A stretch of DNA of 12,450 nt from Neolecta irregularis DAH-3 (Eukaryota > Ascomycota > Neolectomycetes > Neolectales > Neolectaceae). Within the stretch, counting starts at the first letter, position 1. Every line of letters starts with the position of its first letter. The notes beneath the pieces were generated by a model that did not search any database, was not told the origin of the DNA, and saw only the letters and a list, made by a program, of their open reading frames with translations. The translations under genes and the position numbers were made by a program. Shown piece by piece: positions 1 through 8,779 of the stretch. The stretch is taken from assembly GCA_001929475.1 (NCBI GenBank), contig LXFE01000656.1:1-12450 (forward strand), read 5' to 3'.

Positions 1-256
1 GTTGGTGGTGACTGTGGCGACCCGGGGATTCGCGATCGTATGGGGACGTTCGAAGTCCCCACACCCATTCATCCAAAATGTAGATAGTCAGCCAGTACCT
101 TCTTTGTAGTCTCTTGGGTGGTATCAAGAAGCGCAGAAGTAGAAACAGATGCATTTACTCTTCTACAAAATGAGAAAAGCCTCAAAGGCAAAAGTGTGTC
201 TTTTCGTCCGTCAACAAGGCTTTAAGAATCCAGTCTAAAACACATCAGTTAAAGAT

Positions 257-595
257 TTAGATCAGGACAGCATACGTCGATTTTGAGAGAAGAAGTTTGA
301 TCTTCCCTGCGTCCATTTCTTCCAGTTCTTGATATCTCACATGATATTCCCCTGATCTTTTGCCTTCTTCCACAGATCCATATAGCCGACAACATTTGCC
401 CATGTAAAACCCCACACATTGCGGTAATTCCCTACATATGTAATAGCATCTAGCTTCACTTGCCGCCCGACATTCGTACAGTAGATAAAGCTCGTTAGCA
501 CTTTCAGAATTATGCTTCTCAATAACGCTAAAAAAGTTCCCAGCGGCAATACTTTTGAGAAAGCATGCAGCGTATATGGTACACAAGACCTGCAT
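257..595 (-). CDS. small Cys-rich, possibly secreted PAN/Apple-like protein (tentative)
   Basis: This is an uninterrupted 112-codon frame. The first ~19 residues are mostly hydrophobic and end in Ala-Ala-Gly, which could be a weak signal peptide, although a Lys interrupts the core. Eight cysteines lie in the first 70 residues (5, 11, 42, 50, 54, 60, 68, 69). Residues 50-72 follow a PAN/Apple-like pattern: C-x3-C-x5-C-V-G-F-Y, then G-K-C-C-R-L-Y. PAN/Apple modules are small disulfide-linked binding domains in secreted proteins. No intron is needed. I chose the ATG at 593-595; the frame is open further upstream for about 30 codons without another obvious ATG. No neighbour supports a function. 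The frame could be spurious, since it is short and has no partner domain. Family identity is inference from the cysteine spacing alone. Confidence 0.4.
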   Translation of the reverse strand: MQVLCTIYAACFLKSIAAGNFFSVIEKHNSESANELYLLYECRAASEARCYYICRELPQCVGFYMGKCCRLYGSVEEGKRSGEYHVRYQELEEMDAGKIKLLLSKSTYAVLI

Positions 596-599
596 CTCG

Positions 600-1372
600 A
601 AATATGAAGGGGTTAGAATGATTACAGGCAGAAGAAACTTTGTATGTCTCAGGGAATTGACATTTATCGGAGATCACGACATGGAGTTGCGAGACATTAG
701 TTAACCTTGATCAACTCCATGTTGAACAGCAATGTTTCCAAGTAGATAAGGAGATCACAAAGCTTGGAGATATGCAGATATCGATTCAGGAACGTTAAAA
801 CAACTTCCCGTATACTGGGCTGTAGGTCTGAGCCCATAAACCTCCTAGCCTAAACATTACTCAATGAAATCGGTTTCATTCAATTTTTCTGGACGTGAAA
901 GATTTTGAGACACCCTTCAACAAATGTTTATACTGTTGAAGCTGCTTATAATGAATGTGGCGTTCAAGGGTGTTGAATTTGTTACAACGAGGATTCGTTC
1001 TGTCATGATATCACGTTTGACCTCATACAAATTGATTTTGGAAGGCGGTTAGGTTCGTTCTAACGAGTAATTCGTTGTATGGAGGTCCCCTATAACCAGG
1101 TCCTACTGTATGAAGCTGATCATTTTGGGCCCCTTAAAATTAACAGCTTGATCCATATTTATGAATCTTTTTCGAGACGCCAACTTACAGTGTGGGGGAA
1201 TATAGACACTTAACGATAGTATCCGTACCTGACAAAATGTAGCATCTCGTGGAAATAATCCGGGTTGGGGTTGATAGTTATGGATTTTACAATGGATTCG
1301 TTATTCTAACAACTTCAAAAGTGCATACCGATGAAACAAGTCATTCAGAAACTACCAGACAACTTAATACGC
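600..1372. other. intergenic region without a supported gene
   Basis: This region separates the small Cys-rich frame from the 3' end of the NAPE-PLD-like gene. Apart from the inverted-repeat relic at about 820-1108 I see no coding signal. A 61-codon plus-strand frame overlapping 1249-1434 lies opposite the last coding exon of the NAPE-PLD-like gene and looks like a shadow of it. Confidence 0.6.
820..1108. mobile_element. degenerate inverted-repeat element (MITE-like, Tigger/pogo-type ends)
   Basis: The right end, read inwards on the minus strand from 1108, begins CAGTAGGACC and continues with repeated ACGAA/TCGTT-type words, which is how Tigger/pogo terminal repeats look. It is followed outside by TA at 1109-1110. 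The left end at 820 begins CTGTAGGTC and shares, in the same order and at nearly the same offset, ACCTCC and ATTACTC (856-862 against 1065-1071). Further inside, ACACCCTTCAAC (910-921) pairs with GTTCAAGGGTGT (962-973) with one mismatch. The arms are therefore inverted and colinear but carry many substitutions and an indel of several tens of bases. There is no transposase reading frame, so it would be a non-autonomous relic. The left TA target base pair is not visible. The class assignment is inference. Confidence 0.45.
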
Positions 1373-2563
1373 TTAAATGCCTCTATGTCCACCAAGAACC
1401 ACAGTATCGAAATCAATCATCTTCTCCTTCGTGATTCGCCTCAATTCATCTCGAGGTTCCAAAATATCCTCAGAACTTAAAACAAACTAAGCAAAATCAG
1501 CATATCTTTTTGTTTGGTAGAAATACAGTCCCCCAATGCATGCCAACAGCCTTCTTCGCCTTTATATCTTGGAAAATCTCAACAGCCTCTGCCGGATCAA
1601 CATGTACAGGACTCAATAAATATCTTGGTTTGTAAGCACCAATTGGAATCATAGCGAGATCAAATGGCCCCCTGAGCCTTCCGATGTCCTTAAATGCAGG
1701 ACACGAGGGCGTCCTTTGGCCGTTTCGACTGTACGATCGATATGCTGTGTCACCCGCAAACCAAATATTCTTGCCGCCGGATTCGAAAGACCACGAAGCC
1801 CAGAGAGTATGATATCGATCGAAGAGGCCCCGAGCGGTCATGTGCTGGGCTGGAAGACAAGAGATTTGCCCCGTTCTCCCGGAGATTGTGGTGATATCTC
1901 TGGATTCCCACCAGTCCAGTTCGGTGACGTTCTCGATATTGAGAGATTTCATCCATGATTTGAGACCCAGTGGCACGAAGAAATGGACATTCGGGTGAAG
2001 TTTGAAGAGTCGTCGAATTGTTGATATGTCTAGGTGATCATAGCTTACGTAAGTCTTGTAGCGAAAAGTACATACTGATTATGAGATATTGCAATGATAT
2101 CCGGTGTTGGGATATCTTCAAGTTTGCACGGTGGTTGGGTAAATCTCTTTGGACCAATCCATTGCGAAGGTGAACATCTAACGTATCAGCATCTCTGCTA
2201 ACCACATGGAACATGCCGATCCGAAAATACAGGATCAAATAAAAGTCTCACTTCAGTATCCATCTCGACGTAAAAGCAAGCATGTCCAAGCCATGTTGCA
2301 GCACCTTTCCTGAATCCGGGCGCTTGAGTTCCGATTTGTTTGACGTCATCCTTTGATACAACTGCCATCTTGAATTCTCCTTGCCAGTGAGCTTTAGCGA
2401 AAGTCATTGGACTGGCCAGTCCCACGAATGAACTCCATGGATTTCGGAATATCGCCCCGTTGTGATGAGACTTTGAGTCTTCCGGAACTGCAGGCAAAAG
2501 CGCGGGTGGTGCTACTTTGAGCATTATGGAGAATTCACGAATGCATCGCCGCGCGACCGGCAT
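1373..2563 (-). CDS. NAPE-PLD-like zinc hydrolase (Fmp30 family), metallo-beta-lactamase fold
   Basis: Four exons on the minus strand: 2563-2217, 2177-2076, 2043-1527 and 1486-1373, joined in frame to give 359 residues. Family members hydrolyse N-acylphosphatidylethanolamine to N-acylethanolamine and phosphatidate; yeast Fmp30 is mitochondrial. Visible motifs are FRNPWSSF near residue 40, TWLGHA and FDPVFSDR before the first intron, and GPKRF at 124-128. The metal-binding motif SHNHYDHLD (147-155) is split by intron 2. AQH (H217), AGDTAY (D248) and MHWGT (H319) follow, so all expected metal ligands (H148, H150, D152, H153, H217, D248, H319) are present. ELDWWE, IPIGAY and SPVHVDP also match the family. 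Introns are 39, 32 and 40 bases; the first needs a GC donor. The ATG at 2563 directly follows an in-frame TAG. The N-terminus has a few basic residues, but a mitochondrial presequence is only possible. Confidence 0.9.
2178..2216 (-). other. 39-base GC-AG intron in the NAPE-PLD-like gene
   Basis: Reading ...D-P-V-F-S-D-R then [12 protein letters not shown], as the family requires, is only possible if the donor is CG|GCATGT and the acceptor GTTAG|A. GT donors nearby give the wrong phase. The intron holds a CTGAT branch-point-like motif about 10 bases before the acceptor. Without splicing, the frame stops four codons after DR. Confidence 0.8.
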
Positions 2564-3243
2564 CTACTTGGGTGAGAAAAAGGGATTTTTCCAGAGCAAA
2601 ATGAATTTTGTCACAGCTGAAACCAGGCAGTTATGTACATGAAACATGCCAATTCAATTCAAGTTGTAAAGATTTTGTTGTATGGTCTCAATATTGATCA
2701 GTGGATACTATTCATCCCGTTTTGTAATGCCAATGGACTTTCAACATAAATTCCAGGTTTTCAAGCTGTTTGCTTTCAATTTATACCACAGGGGTGTTCG
2801 CATAACGACTTTTGAAAAGATTGTGCATTTTATATTCCTTTTGCTTTCTATGTCAGGGGTGTCGGGCGAGACATTTCTCAACGTCACGATTCTGTCATTC
2901 CAGTCACTATCAACTTTCTTTTCATCTTTCAACAATCATATGACCTATTTGGGTAGACATATTCCCCCATTGGTTGTCAAGTCATTAGCTTTCTACCCAG
3001 ATCTACTCCATTAAAGGCTAATCACAGATCACGAGCTATTAGGTAGGCTCGGCCTTCAAGTTCATGAGCGAAGTCCATGCCAACATGTTACATGTACAAT
3101 GGCCAATGCTAAAGAAGTGTCTTTGTGAAACAAGAGATCTTTGGAAGATTTTAATAAAATGGCATCCTACGAAGATCCTCTATATGTTGCAGAATAACCA
3201 TGAGATCATGACCTTATCTGATACACAGCGCATCCGAGTCATG
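2564..3243. other. intergenic region without a supported gene
   Basis: This should hold the promoter of the NAPE-PLD-like gene on its left side and the 3' flank of the BTB gene on its right. Two plus-strand frames (2682-3014, 110 codons, and 3064-3273, 69 codons) have no domain that I recognise and low-complexity, aromatic-rich composition. The second overlaps the BTB gene tail on the opposite strand. I do not call them genes. I found no repeat or RNA gene here. Confidence 0.5.
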
Positions 3244-4245
3244 TCAGGACAGTTGGAAATCCTCAATAGCTAGATCACTCGTCAACTTCAACATCCCGGC
3301 CCGATTTGTGCACATAATCCCCCTGACCCAACTTGTGATATGTCCACTAGCGTTTCCCCCTCCTAGATCCTCACAGTAATGACATGAGCCCTCTTCTGAA
3401 CAATGCGTATAAAATTCGTCTTTGAGAAAATGTATAATGTCTCCGTCGAAAGACTCCTTAGAGAGGTATGGCGAAAGGAGGGCGTAGACTTCCCCCAGAG
3501 TAGGTTTCTTGCAATATCGGATACCGCTATCCGGAAACTTACAGTCCCTAATACTTGCGAGAATTGATATACATGCTCCTTCAAGTAAGTCCGGGATTGA
3601 TGACCGGATTGAGTCGATCGTCGAGACGAGTTTACCAGGGAGTACAAAGTATACCTTTGATTGGACCTCACTTTTATGACCAAAAGCGAGTTGGTGAATT
3701 GAGGTCTCCCACATTCTGTGATTTGATAGAAGAATGGCGCCATAGGTCATTATCGCAGCATTTCCTTGTATCGGAAGTTGTGTATATAAGTTGATGAAGG
3801 CGAGTTCAAATGTATCTCGTAGAGCTTCTTTGATATCGTACTTGTTCGCAAATAAAACTTGAGAGTAAAGATCTTGAATTGCATCAATTGAAATGTGCTG
3901 ATAATGAATAACCCGTAGGTATCTAATCAACGAATCTTCATCATCGTCTCCGCATAATACGATTCGATACACTGCCTCCTTTTCTTGTGCCTTGTCAAGA
4001 ATCAATTCGTTCAGTGGTTCCTCCTTTGTATCGATTGAGACGCTCTCGCTAAATCCTCCTTCCAACATAGCCGCAAAGACAGGAGACGACAATCGTAATG
4101 CAAGAGAGCTAACATAATATCGACCCTTCGCTGTCTGTAAGACAGTATCTGATTTGATGGCAGTCGCAAAGGCTTTTTCATCTGACTTCATGTCTTGTAT
4201 AGGTGGTTGTTTCAGATAACATTTAGGGCTGATTTCAGTTTTCAT
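3244..4245 (-). CDS. BTB/POZ domain protein
   Basis: This is a single uninterrupted frame of 333 residues. Residues 32-69 match the start of a BTB/POZ fold: a short strand after S-D, then GRYYVSSLALRLSSPVFAAM and an acidic GGFSES turn. Residues ~105-145 (SLIRYLRVIHYQHISI, then ANKYDIKEAL) match the last part of the fungal BTB fold, where helices and the KYD motif normally lie. BTB domains dimerise or bind cullin-3, so a substrate-adaptor or scaffold role is possible. The C-terminal half has no domain that I recognise; C282, C288, H289 and C291 form a small Cys/His cluster, but I cannot show metal binding. The gene is divergent from the F-box gene across about 470 bases. It is the only well-supported gene here for which I place no intron. 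Confidence 0.75.
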   Translation of the reverse strand: MKTEISPKCYLKQPPIQDMKSDEKAFATAIKSDTVLQTAKGRYYVSSLALRLSSPVFAAMLEGGFSESVSIDTKEEPLNELILDKAQEKEAVYRIVLCGDDDEDSLIRYLRVIHYQHISIDAIQDLYSQVLFANKYDIKEALRDTFELAFINLYTQLPIQGNAAIMTYGAILLSNHRMWETSIHQLAFGHKSEVQSKVYFVLPGKLVSTIDSIRSSIPDLLEGACISILASIRDCKFPDSGIRYCKKPTLGEVYALLSPYLSKESFDGDIIHFLKDEFYTHCSEEGSCHYCEDLGGGNASGHITSWVRGIMCTNRAGMLKLTSDLAIEDFQLS

Positions 4246-4712
4246 ATTGGTCCCTCCTAGTCCTTATCAATAAGTTGATAATCTCCTTTCGATAAACAGG
4301 ACTACCAGAAGCCCCAATATAACTTGACATTGAGAATGAAGTAAATAAAGTTAGACCAGAGGAATCGGTTGCACAGATTTCTCCCGGATAGCCTGAAGGA
4401 TATAGACACTTGCTCGGGGAGCGTTTCAAACTTGATTCCTTGAAATCTGCTGATTGAAAATAATGACAAAGTACAGATTGCCATTTTCCTATGATTTGAC
4501 GATTATTGGTATGGGGGTGGATGTACTTTGAATTTTTGAGGATGTTTTCGAGGCAACGAGCTTACCTTTGGTAATCGCTTTGTAGCTTTCTCGGCTCATC
4601 ACGGAACTGCCGTATTATAATGGCGTTGAATTGCATTCGACTTGCTCATTCGATCTTGACAAGATGCAATCATGTGATACAGAATATTCGCCCGACGTAT
4701 CTTTCCCCAGGT
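4246..4712. promoter_or_regulatory. shared divergent promoter region between the BTB and F-box genes
   Basis: About 470 bases separate the two divergent ATG codons, so both core promoters must lie here. I see no clear TATA box or repeated site. The minus-strand frames here (4235-4429 and 4302-4484) show no domain. Positions 4674-4710 look like a 37-base intron (donor GTGATAC, acceptor CTTTCCCCAG) that ends two bases before the ATG at 4713, so a 5'-UTR intron in the F-box transcript is possible. Confidence 0.45.
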
Positions 4713-6205
4713 ATGTCATCTATCCCAACACTCCCGGCCGAAGTTCTTGAAAAGATCATCATATACGCATGTCACTGTGACCCAGGCCCATATTATCCCG
4801 AAAAATACGATACACTAGATTGGGATGTTGCATGTTCGGTGTGTACAGTGAACAAACAGTTTGCAAGAATTGCGCAACCTCTCATCTTCAGAAGACTATC
4901 TCTCAAAACCCCAAGTATAATCGCGAATCTCGCAAATAAGATCTCGAAAGACGCAAGGATATCGAGTTATGTAGAGGAACTAAGGATACAAACAGATGAT
5001 GGTATTCATTTTTGGGATGTCGATGAAGTTATATCCGCGCTGCCTAATTTACGAGTACTGTATGTGAAAGAATCGTACGGAAGAGATGTGTATTACATTG
5101 ATGGTCGCCACCCGTTCGTGATCAAGCAACAGCATCCTCAAATCACATCGTTATATATCTTTGGAAAACAGGGCGATGACCAATTCTTTGTTCCGCAGAT
5201 CATCTCTTCACTTCCAAATCTCAAGCAACTCCATTTATGGAACGAATATCCTAGCGATCTAATTCTAAATGAAGAGAAAGCGCCAGAACTCTGCAGAGTA
5301 TTATCTCAATTACACAACCTTGAACTATTTGAGTATGACTCCTTGGGAGAAATATTTTCAGAATATGTCATAACTAAATGTATAAATGGAGGTTACTGGG
5401 GAAAGCTCCATTCGTTGAAACTTTGGGATTCCCATTTTCTTAGCTATCAAGGTGATGCTTTTGCTATGCTACTATTTATACAAAGGTTGCGAAGCAATGA
5501 TTCAACATTTCGGTCCCCAGTTAAAGACTTTCATTCTTTCCTCCACAAACTTTGAGTTTTCCGGAACCTGGATAAATTTATTCGATGTAATCCACGAATC
5601 ATGTGGTAAATCGATAGAGCACCTCTTTCTCGCATATTTTGACCAGCAATTTGAAGGCTATCTGAAAGGAACCTCATGGCCTTTTCTCCGCTCCTTTCAA
5701 TTTTTTTGTCCTAATTCTTTGGAAGATGACATATCTCCTTTGCTGTTCGAGCAGATCCAGCGCAACCATGACACCTCATACATGCCGCAACTTTTAACCT
5801 TTATGCTTCGTATTTCTGGTGGTCCAAGAAAAGGCAAGATTTTGAGCATTTCTATTAAGCTGAATGTGCACAGTTGTTCATACAATGAGTATTGAACGCG
5901 GTTCGCGTAAAGTTTCTTCCGTTCATGGTGATTTCTATGACGATGAAGTCGAGCAAGTGTATGGCATACGCGGAGCTGATATGTGGTCAATGCATTCCGA
6001 TGACTCATATGATTCAGAAGATGCCTATGGCAATGGACTTGATCAGTACGAGTATCAATACCACATCTACTCAGGCGATGATGATCTCATGCAGTTCCAC
6101 CTCTCTGAGCATATGGGGATGGATAATGAAGCAATCAATGAGCATGATGGATGGGAGGTTGGGGATGATTTCGACGAGTGGGTCGACATGGATGAGTTTG
6201 ACTAA
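4713..6205 (+). CDS. F-box protein with LRR-like repeats and an acidic C-terminal tail
   Basis: Exons are 4713-5451, 5486-5818 and 5874-6205, giving about 467 residues. The N-terminus (MSSIPTLPAEVLEKIIIYAC) is a typical F-box opening; F-box proteins recruit substrates to SCF ubiquitin ligases through Skp1. Spaced leucine-rich segments follow, such as LPNLRVLYV, LPNLKQLHLW, LHNLELFEY, GKLHSLKLW, SIEHLFLAYF and FLRSFQFF, as in F-box/LRR-like fungal proteins. The last ~100 residues are rich in Asp, Glu, Tyr, His and Met. Intron 1 (34 bases, 5452-5485) restores the frame exactly. Intron 2 is ambiguous: GT donor at 5819 (55 bases) or GC donor at 5834 (40 bases), both phase 1 with the acceptor at 5873; if neither is used, the protein ends near 5895. 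I prefer the ATG at 4713; an in-frame ATG at 4620 would add 31 residues unlike an F-box start. Confidence 0.75.
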
Positions 6206-6942
6206 AGTCATGCGCCATACAATCAACAGCATAGTAGAGCGATTCATGTAATCTTATTTTTGGGCTGGAGTTTGAAGACAGCAAGTGCGAAAATATTCCG
6301 GTGCTTCTTGATTCCATGATTCTTCGCAATTGCAATAGAAAATTGAGCAGTGTCAACTTCAATACCCTGTTACTGAAAGAGTTGGAAAATTTAATATTGA
6401 AAAGTCATCCATGCGATTATCGCGGAAAATTTACCCCAGGGCATTTTCCTTCTATGGCTATTTTTATTATGATGCAAGGTTTGCATAAAAGACGATATGT
6501 GGTTGATGCATTTTTATGTGATTTAAATAGATCATGCACTGACGATGATTCATAGGAGTATATCCAGGACATAATATCTTGAATATGATACTCCTTTTTT
6601 CCCTTTACCAGACGCGACAATCCCTTGTGGGCTAAGATTCCAACACAAACAACAGATATATTTGGAATATCAATATTATTTTTGGGTTTCAGGAGCTAGT
6701 TGGAAGAATATCATGATGGAATGAAGCGATGTGGATTCAAGGAGTATAAAAATTAAGATGAATCATTTTACCGATTCTGCTCCCTTGCTGATCTTGATTG
6801 TACTGCATGCTTGGACCAACTACCTGCATAGATGCGAATCTTGGCATTTCCGCATTTCGGCGGGTCCCGGGTGGGTTCCCCTACCACCTGACCACCGCCA
6901 TGCCTGCTATATGAGACCCATAGAATCCTTGCAGTCGCAAGC
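6206..6942. other. intergenic region: 3' flank of the F-box gene and FBPase promoter
   Basis: Frames at 6301-6555 (84 codons) and 6731-7000 have no domain that I recognise and are not called. An 8-base inverted repeat, AGGAGTAT (6554-6561) and ATACTCCT (6588-6595), is followed by a T-run. The FBPase promoter must lie in the right part; 6860-6905 is notably GC-rich with C-runs, but I find no exact match to the CreA/Mig1 consensus there. Confidence 0.45.
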
Positions 6943-8108
6943 ATGGCAGCCTACAATTCTTCAGAACAACTTACGTTGCAGACAGACTTTGTTACTCTGA
7001 CGCGATTTATCCTCGATGAACAGCACAAAGTCGGTACTGCCGCAACGGGCGACCTCTCAATGCTGTTAAATCATATCCAGCTAACATGTAAATTCATTGC
7101 CCACAATATTCGCAGAGCCACTTTGATCAACCTGATTGGTCTCGCTGGCGCTGCGAACAAATCTGGAGAAGAACAAAAGAAATTGGATGTTTTGGGGAAC
7201 AAAATTTTCGTTGACGCCATGAAGGCCTGTGGAAAGGTTGGTATCATTATCAGCGAGGAAGAAGAAGAACCAATCTTCGTGGCTGGAGACGGGAAATATG
7301 CAGTTGTTTGTGATCCTATTGATGGTATGCTTCAACTCAGATACTCTGCAGACCATGTAGGAAGTTCCAATTTGGACGCGGGTGTGTCCGTTGGAACCAT
7401 CTTTGGGATTTACAAACTTGTGCGCTTCGTCTTCCAATTGACAACTCATTTTTCAGCCCGACGACCGAGATCATCAAGTTGAAGATGTTCTCCGGCCAGG
7501 AAAAGAGATGATCTGTGCTGGATATTGTATGTATGCGGCATCCGCGAACCTCGTCCTCACTACGGGAAATGGTGTCAACGGCTTTACTCTAGACAATTCA
7601 TTAGGAGAATTCATCTTGACGCATCCAAACGTACCTTTTATTTTCGCCATGAACTAACTATCAGCTTCGTATCCCTGAGTCACGAAATATATATTCAGTC
7701 AACGAAGGGAATTCAGTATACTGGCACGAACCGTGCGCTGAATATTTCCACAGTCTCAAGTTCCCTAAAGATGGTAGCGAACCATACTCCGCTCGTTATA
7801 TCGGATCTATGGTTGCCGATGTTCATCGAACAATTCTTTACGGCGGAATCTTTGCTTATCCATCTGATAAAAAGTCACGTGATGGAAAATTAAGACTACT
7901 TTATGAATGGTGAGCTCTATCTCGAAATTGATTTAATAGTAGCTTTCCCATGGCCTTTTTGATCGAACAAGCTGGTGGAATCGCATGGAATGGCAAACAG
8001 CGCATTTTAGATGTTGTTCCCAAGGGGATTCATGCGCGCGGACCAGTTTGGCTTGGAAGTAAGAAGGAAATTTTGAAGGCCCAAGAGATATTTAAAAAGT
8101 ATGATTGA
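6943..8108 (+). CDS. FBP1: fructose-1,6-bisphosphatase
   Basis: Five exons (6943-7324, 7361-7419, 7457-7630, 7665-7909, 7943-8108) give 341 residues, the normal size for the family. The enzyme removes the 1-phosphate of fructose-1,6-bisphosphate in gluconeogenesis, in the cytosol, using divalent metal. Visible motifs are TLTRF and ATGD near the N-terminus (AMP-site region in characterised enzymes), [28 protein letters not shown], the metal-binding loop DPIDGSSNLD (124-133), [50 protein letters not shown] and the active-site signature [14 protein letters not shown] (from 279). Introns are 36, 37, 34 and 33 bases; the third has a perfect CTAAC branch-point motif. The last acceptor is set at 7942, because it gives YECFPMAF as in the family; the AG three bases earlier would give an extra residue. 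The ATG has A at -3 and G at +4. Confidence 0.96.
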
Positions 8109-8700
8109 GTTTTAGTGGTTTCGAAAATTAGTTTCATATCAAATCAATGATTAGGTAGGATTCTACTCCTTATACCATCTAGGCAAGTTCATTCGATGTC
8201 TTAGGTATAATGAATGTCAATTTCAAATGTGCAATTATCTTCGTGTTACGAGCGAACTATGATAATATTCTTACACCTACGAGCAACAGTTCACATTGCA
8301 GTTGAATGGAACCACAAACTACAAGGAAGCGACTCACTTCTGAGAAAGCAATTTCTATGGTGGGTTAATAAAAATGTAAGCAAAATACTCCATCTTCCAT
8401 AATTGTTACATCGCCTGAGCCTGTTTATCCAATAACCATCTCTAATAAAGAAAAGCATATATTGGCTCGAAAAAAGCTGTAGTGCTCAAAGAATATCACA
8501 ACTAGCGAGTCCCAGTCGTATTTAGGATTTACTTGTCAATCACCTGTGATACGCCTTGAGATAAAAGCTACAAATCCTTTCTCTTCAATTCGGTATATTT
8601 CATTCTCTTTGAATCCGGATACGCTCTTTGATGAAGATTTGTAAGGATATAAGTCCTTACCACACGTGAAGATGTTATCAATATTGCGGACATTCAATAT
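8109..8700. other. intergenic region between FBPase and the Rpn7 promoter
   Basis: A 62-codon frame at 8214-8402 shows no domain and is not called. The region is AT-rich. It should hold the FBPase 3' end and distal Rpn7 promoter sequence. I see no RNA gene. Confidence 0.5.
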
Positions 8701-8738
8701 TTGAGTATATTAACCTGCATGATTACGCATACCCAACC

Positions 8739-8759
8739 AAGTTCCCGCACTTAGGTTAG
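8739..8759 (+). repeat. direct repeat copy 1 upstream of Rpn7
   Basis: A 21-base unit with core GTTCCCGCACTT followed by AGGTTAG. It recurs at 8780-8800 with a single A/G difference, 41 bases away start to start (about four helical turns). The core is GC-rich in an AT-rich intergenic region. CCCAACC just before it partly mirrors the GGTTAGG at its end. Confidence 0.75.
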
Positions 8760-8779
8760 GTATACTCCCTGTATATTAG

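Noticed and set aside
42-60. T-arm-like hairpin GGGGAC-GTTCGAA-GTCCCC, suggesting a tRNA
   Set aside because: The stem is six pairs and the loop is out of register with TTCRANY; no matching acceptor stem or anticodon arm with T33 fits in the window.
1-87. GC-rich left edge with an open plus frame to a TAG at 85-87, and an open minus frame from an ATG at 70-72
   Set aside because: Either could be the end or start of a neighbouring gene, but fewer than 30 codons are visible and no family is recognisable, so the strand cannot be decided.
1610-1830. Extra residues between AGDTAY and CPAFKDIG in the NAPE-PLD-like protein, compared with human NAPE-PLD
   Set aside because: Fungal members of the family, as I recall them, carry a similar short insertion at this point, so it is probably normal.
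1694-1958. Plus-strand frames of 66 and 80 codons
   Set aside because: They are antisense shadows of exon 3 of the NAPE-PLD-like gene, whose motifs are unambiguous.
2682-3014. 110-codon plus-strand frame, with a minus-strand frame (2741-2935) over it
   Set aside because: No domain, low-complexity aromatic-rich composition, and no intron signals pointing to a larger gene.
3064-3273. 69-codon plus-strand frame
   Set aside because: Overlaps the BTB gene end on the other strand and shows no recognisable family.
3363-3794. 126-codon minus and 79-codon plus frames
   Set aside because: They lie wholly inside the BTB gene in other frames and have no domain.
6301-6555. 84-codon plus-strand frame after the F-box gene
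   Set aside because: No domain and no splice link to either neighbour that I can support.
6860-6905. Possible CreA/Mig1 glucose-repression sites in the GC-rich FBPase promoter
   Set aside because: Checked both strands for SYGGRG; several near matches such as GCGGGT and GTGGGT, but none exact.
8214-8402. 62-codon plus-strand frame between FBPase and Rpn7
   Set aside because: Short, AT-rich, no family resemblance; frames of this size are expected by chance.
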